64,000 bases of DNA from Croceimicrobium sp963977415 (GTDB lineage: Bacteria; Bacteroidota; Bacteroidia; Flavobacteriales; Schleiferiaceae), in assembly GCA_963977415.1 (NCBI GenBank), contig CAXBOS010000004.1, positions 124,001-188,000 of the forward strand, written 5' to 3'. The notes beneath the pieces were generated by a model. It made no database searches, was not told the DNA's origin, and saw only the letters and a program-made list of their open reading frames with translations. A program made the translations under genes and the position numbers. Below, piece by piece: positions 60,307-64,000 of this stretch (position 1 is the first letter of the stretch; each line of letters opens with the position of its first letter).

Positions 60307-63129
60307 ATGCGAACAACCAAAGCAGTGCTAACACTTTTGTTAGCACTATGCGTACAGTTGGGTTTTGCCCAATCTCGTGCGGTAAAAGGGACCGTTAAAG
60401 GTCCCGGAGGAGAACCGATTCCAGGAGCTTCAGTGATTGAGAAGGGTACCAAAAATGGTACAGCTTCCAATGCCGCTGGAGCTTTTTCAATTTCGGTATC
60501 AGGCTCAGATGCGGTTTTAGTAATTTCATCACTTGGTTTTGAAACTCAAGAACGTCGTGTAGGCTCAGATGCCACAGTTGATGTTTATATGAAAGAGTCT
60601 CAAGAAACCTTAGATGAAGTTGTTGTAACTGGTCAGGGTGTGGGAGTAAGTAGAAAAAGAATTTCTACTACTGTTTCCTCTATCGATTCGAAAGAGTTAA
60701 AAAATTCTCCTGCCATGCAGTTAGATCAACTCATTCAGTCAAAATTACCTAATGCTCAAATTAAATTGAGTTCGGGGCAGCCAGGTACTGCATCCATTAT
60801 TCGGTCAAGAGGACCAGTTTCAGCGAATACCAATACTACTCCAGTGATTATGGTAGATGGTATTAGGGTGGATAACCTTAACTCAAACGCGGCCCTTGGT
60901 CTTAATACGGGTGGTGCTCAGTCTTCAGCTGTAGCTGATATCCCCATGGAGGATATTGATCGTATCGAGTACATTCCTGGTGGAGCTGCTACTACCTTGT
61001 ATGGTGCTGATGCGGCGAATGGTGTTTTACAAATCTTTACTAAAAGAGGAAAAGCTGGAAAAGCTTCTGTTTTCTTTGAATCTCAAGTAGGGCAAATGGT
61101 GGGTACTGCCGACTTTTTGCGTTGGAAAAAAACAGCGGATATTATCTTCCAGCCAGGAATGGTTCAGAATTACCGTTTAGGTTTTTCAGGTGGAACGGAT
61201 GAATTTAATTACAGCTTTTCAGGTTCCTTATACCAAGACGATGGCTTTAATTCAGTTAACGAGCAAGTACGGCGTAATTTCCGCACCACGGTAGCGGCGA
61301 GAGTTTCTAATCGCTTGCGCTATTCAGCTTCTCTTGCGTATTCAAATTCAGAGTTTACTCGTGATTATAATGCGAATACCAGTTTCGCACGTTTCGGTAA
61401 CTTAGAAGGCGGCTCTTACGGAAATCTTGATTCTTTAAGTGATCAAGAAATCACCGATTTAACCAATCAACTACAAGAAGAAGGGGAATTGACTAACATT
61501 ACGGAAAGAGTTAATCGATTTAATGTAGCAAATAACTTTACTTATGATGTTAACGACAAAGTAATTATCTCATTCGATATTGGTTTAGATAGCCGTAACT
61601 CTAAGCAGCAAGAATTAGGTACTAATGCGGTACAAATTTCTAAAGGTGCTTGGGCAGAAGGTACCACCGATCAAGGTTATATTGACGTTAGCTCTCGTAA
61701 TTTCTTAGTATTAAGCTCTAACTTAAATGCAAATTACGAAGAGAATTGGGGTGACTTCAACTTCTTAACTACCGTGGGTGGACAGGTGTTCCGTTCAAAT
61801 GATTATCAAACTGCTATTAGTGCTACTGGAGTGCCCGACGGCTCAGAATCCATTAACAATTCGGCTGATCAAAGCGTACAGGATTTCTATAATACTGTAA
61901 CTTCTTATGGTATTTATGTAGCAGAAAACGTAGGTTGGAAAGATAAAATTTTCTTAGATCTAGGTTTACGTTTTGACGGTAACACCGCTTTCGGTGAGGA
62001 GATTGGCTTAATTCCACTATTGAAATTGGGTGCCTCTTACGTTATTTCGGATGAGAAGTTTTTTAGAGATAATATCTCGAAAGATTACATCACTCTGATG
62101 AAGTTCCGTGCTAACTACGGAGAAGCTACTTTATTTCCTACTCCATTTGCCAATGATTTAACTTTTGCGGCCAATCCTTATAATGGTTTACAAAGTTTTG
62201 CTTTTTCTAATCCAGGTAACCCAAATCTTCAGTCAGAAATTGCGAAAACGACTGAGTTTGGTGTTGATTTAGGATTGTTCAAGCGCTTAACGCTAAGTTT
62301 TACTTATTATAACACCATAACCGAAGGAGCATTATTTACTCCTCCACAAGCTCCTTCAACAGGACAAGCAGCGCAAGAAACCAATGTGGGAGAAATATCA
62401 AACAAAGGTTACGAAATCGCTTTAAGTGCTAGTATCATTAGTAATGAGAAACACCGCTTAAACGGTAGAGTTTCATATAACTACAATGAAAACGAAGTTG
62501 TAAGTACCGGTGGTGCTCCAGAATTTGCCGTAGGTGGATTTACTTTCCTAGGTTCATTTGTTAACGCTGGACAGCCTTTAGGTTACCTACGCGGTGCACA
62601 AGTAGTTCAAGATGCTAATGGTAATTACGAGGTTAATCGTAACGCTTATTTAGGAACTACCTTTTCGCCAACCTTTGGTACTTTCGGTATTGATTATACT
62701 TGGAATAACAAGCTATCCCTATTCTTAAACGGTGATTACCAATTTGGTGGCCAAGGGGTGAACGTAGACGACGTTTTACGTTACTTCGGTGGTGTTAACG
62801 ATGAAGATCGTTTCCCTCAAGCCGTTATCGATGGAGGTATTACCTCATTCTTCGATTTAGCAGGATACTGGGTAGAAGATGCCAATTATGTTAAAGTTCG
62901 TACCATTGGCGCAGAGTATAACTTAGGTAATCTCTTAGATAGTCGAATCAAAAATTTAAGATTAGGCTTCACCGTGCAAAATGCCTTTAACTGGGTAAGC
63001 TCAAGCTTCGATCCAGATGTTACAGGTTCAGGTATCAGCTCTCAAGGTGGATTTGCTGGCGGTGGTTTCGGTTTTGGAACAGAGTCTGCTCCAAGAATTT
63101 ACCTAGGTTCTTTACGCGTTAACCTTTAA
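60307..63129 (+). CDS. SusC/RagA-type TonB-dependent outer-membrane receptor
   Basis: 940 residues. Signal peptide ends near LGFAQ. A CarboxypepD-regulatory-like beta-sandwich (about 25-98, VKGTVKGPGGEPIPGASV) precedes the plug domain with TLDEVVVTGQGVGVSRKRI and VIMVDGIRVDN, then GADAANGVLQIFTKRG. The remaining ~690 residues are the beta-barrel. It imports a ligand with SusD, encoded 11 bp downstream. Its ligand cannot be inferred; no glycan-degrading genes are in the visible part. The 161-bp gap upstream has no TAnnTTTG element I could place with confidence. Confidence 0.93.
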   Translation: MRTTKAVLTLLLALCVQLGFAQSRAVKGTVKGPGGEPIPGASVIEKGTKNGTASNAAGAFSISVSGSDAVLVISSLGFETQERRVGSDATVDVYMKESQETLDEVVVTGQGVGVSRKRISTTVSSIDSKELKNSPAMQLDQLIQSKLPNAQIKLSSGQPGTASIIRSRGPVSANTNTTPVIMVDGIRVDNLNSNAALGLNTGGAQSSAVADIPMEDIDRIEYIPGGAATTLYGADAANGVLQIFTKRGKAGKASVFFESQVGQMVGTADFLRWKKTADIIFQPGMVQNYRLGFSGGTDEFNYSFSGSLYQDDGFNSVNEQVRRNFRTTVAARVSNRLRYSASLAYSNSEFTRDYNANTSFARFGNLEGGSYGNLDSLSDQEITDLTNQLQEEGELTNITERVNRFNVANNFTYDVNDKVIISFDIGLDSRNSKQQELGTNAVQISKGAWAEGTTDQGYIDVSSRNFLVLSSNLNANYEENWGDFNFLTTVGGQVFRSNDYQTAISATGVPDGSESINNSADQSVQDFYNTVTSYGIYVAENVGWKDKIFLDLGLRFDGNTAFGEEIGLIPLLKLGASYVISDEKFFRDNISKDYITLMKFRANYGEATLFPTPFANDLTFAANPYNGLQSFAFSNPGNPNLQSEIAKTTEFGVDLGLFKRLTLSFTYYNTITEGALFTPPQAPSTGQAAQETNVGEISNKGYEIALSASIISNEKHRLNGRVSYNYNENEVVSTGGAPEFAVGGFTFLGSFVNAGQPLGYLRGAQVVQDANGNYEVNRNAYLGTTFSPTFGTFGIDYTWNNKLSLFLNGDYQFGGQGVNVDDVLRYFGGVNDEDRFPQAVIDGGITSFFDLAGYWVEDANYVKVRTIGAEYNLGNLLDSRIKNLRLGFTVQNAFNWVSSSFDPDVTGSGISSQGGFAGGGFGFGTESAPRIYLGSLRVNL

Positions 63130-63140
63130 TAAGAAGCAAA

Positions 63141-64000
63141 ATGAAAAAGATAATTTCAAAAATCTCAATTTTAGCAGCTTCAGCATTGGTTATTGCAGGC
63201 TGCGAAGCAATAGATCCAACCAATGTGGTTAACCCAAATTTATCAGAAGATGCCTTGGTTGGTCAGCCCAACTCTGCGGAAGCTTGGTATTGGGGTATGG
63301 AACGGCAATTGGCAGTTACTGCTAATAATAACCTCATCATATCTGAAATTGTATCTGATAACTACGTAAACACTCAAACTTTCTTTAATCAGTTTTTAGA
63401 TGGTTTAAATGTAGATTATCAGGATGATGATGTTGATGATAGCCAGTTTCACATAGCGCGCTTGCGCGAGATGGCAGTTTTTGGTCTGGAAGAAATTCTT
63501 CCTAATGATGCCAATGCAACAGATGTTCAGCGTTCGGAATTTTTATTTTTCCGCGCCTTGTCACATTTATTAGCGGGAATGTATTATCAAGAATTGCCAG
63601 GTTCAGCCGGCGGTCCAGTTCTTAGTCGCGAGGTGCATTTAGATGCGGCCATTCAATACTTTACTGAAAGTAATGATGTTAATGCTAACGTGGGTGCCTT
63701 AATAGGGATCGCTAGAGCACAATATCTTAAAGGTGATGCAGTAGCGGCTATTAGTGCTGCTGATGCAGCTATCGCTGCCGATGCAGGCGCGGGTTTCGTT
63801 CGCTATATTACTTTCGATCCTCAAAACTCGAGAGGAAACAGTAATAGCAATAATTACACGGTTAACTCTTTACAAGATGCCTTGTACGATCGTGGTAGTT
63901 TCGACGATTTACAGCCATTACCAAGCTTAGACTTTTTAGACCCTAAGTTTGTGGTAGTTTCAGGAAACGAAGATTCTAAAATTCCTTTATTAAAAATTGA
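63141..64000 (+). CDS. SusD/RagB-like outer-membrane lipoprotein, 3' end outside the window
   Basis: 286 codons are visible from ATG 63141 and the frame is open to the window end. The lipobox cysteine is at position 21 (LVIAGCEAID), followed by the usual SusD start with DPTNVVNPN. Helical TPR-like segments follow, with EFLFFRALSHLLAGMYYQELPG and YLKGDAVAAISAADAAIAA matching the SusD core. It caps the SusC barrel and captures the ligand at the cell surface. Confidence 0.85.
   Translation, partial: MKKIISKISILAASALVIAGCEAIDPTNVVNPNLSEDALVGQPNSAEAWYWGMERQLAVTANNNLIISEIVSDNYVNTQTFFNQFLDGLNVDYQDDDVDDSQFHIARLREMAVFGLEEILPNDANATDVQRSEFLFFRALSHLLAGMYYQELPGSAGGPVLSREVHLDAAIQYFTESNDVNANVGALIGIARAQYLKGDAVAAISAADAAIAADAGAGFVRYITFDPQNSRGNSNSNNYTVNSLQDALYDRGSFDDLQPLPSLDFLDPKFVVVSGNEDSKIPLLKI

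Noticed and set aside
1..64000. Recent horizontal transfer, prophage or transposon
   Set aside because: No integrase, transposase, terminal repeats or tRNA-flanked insertion, and gene order follows Bacteroidota norms.

Overview
The window looks like a chromosomal segment of a Bacteroidota bacterium, most likely of the order Flavobacteriales (Cryomorphaceae/Schleiferiaceae-like; family not resolvable by eye). The evidence is gliding/type IX secretion genes (porP/sprF-like, gldK, gldL, gldM, gldN), a cargo protein with a C-terminal T9SS sorting domain, a SusC/SusD pair, the Bacteroidota form of the dcw cluster (no murF or ddl; an ftsZ with a long extension), and many upstream regions with a TAnnTTTG -7 element instead of a classical TATAAT box. 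Gene density is high. I see no tRNA, rRNA, CRISPR array, insertion sequence or prophage.

Layout: (1) 1-3.8 kb: the 3' part of a secreted alpha/beta hydrolase with a T9SS tail, an ABC-F ATPase and a DUF983 membrane protein. (2) 3.9-10.5 kb: an FAD oxidoreductase and the minus-strand porP-gldK-gldL-gldM-gldN locus, which encodes the T9SS core and motor. (3) 10.6-14.2 kb: topA, translationally coupled to an arginase-fold protein that lacks canonical metal ligands. (4) 14.3-21.7 kb: a plus-strand chain of miaB, a small secreted protein, a sigma-54 activator without a receiver domain, lptE, a 1129-residue acidic repeat protein and secG. (5) 22-25.3 kb: a lipoprotein, bcp and groES-groEL. (6) 25.4-29.7 kb: a secreted helical protein, then a TPR histidine kinase, a minimal MscS channel and a NarL-type response regulator. 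(7) 29.7-45.8 kb: yqeY, then a 15.5-kb dcw operon (mraZ-rsmH-ftsL-ftsI-murE-mraY-murD-ftsW-murG-murC-ftsQ-ftsA-ftsZ), headed by a recognisable MraZ operator and closed by a terminator after ftsZ. (8) 46.2-49.5 kb: hutU with a 51-codon DUF5522 gene upstream, and a divergent AraC-family regulator. (9) 49.7-56.1 kb: a PLP desulfhydrase/ACC-deaminase-like enzyme, a glucosaminidase with LysM domains, a large lipoprotein, rnhB and a glycosyltransferase. (10) 56.2-60.1 kb: a surface polysaccharide block (flippase, Wzz-like protein, O-antigen ligase/polymerase). (11) 60.3 kb to the end: a SusC-type receptor and the 5' part of its SusD partner.

Together this is mostly core envelope biology: cell-wall precursor synthesis and division, LPS transport (LptE), Sec translocation (SecG), chaperonin folding, T9SS secretion and gliding, and polysaccharide export. 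The least explained items are the young in-frame repeat array in the lptE-secG interval, the degenerate arginase-like protein coupled to topA, the kinase-channel-regulator triad, the two-sided MraZ-box arrangement with an adjacent dyad upstream of mraZ, and several genes whose -7 element lies only 4-5 nt from the start codon, which suggests leaderless mRNAs.
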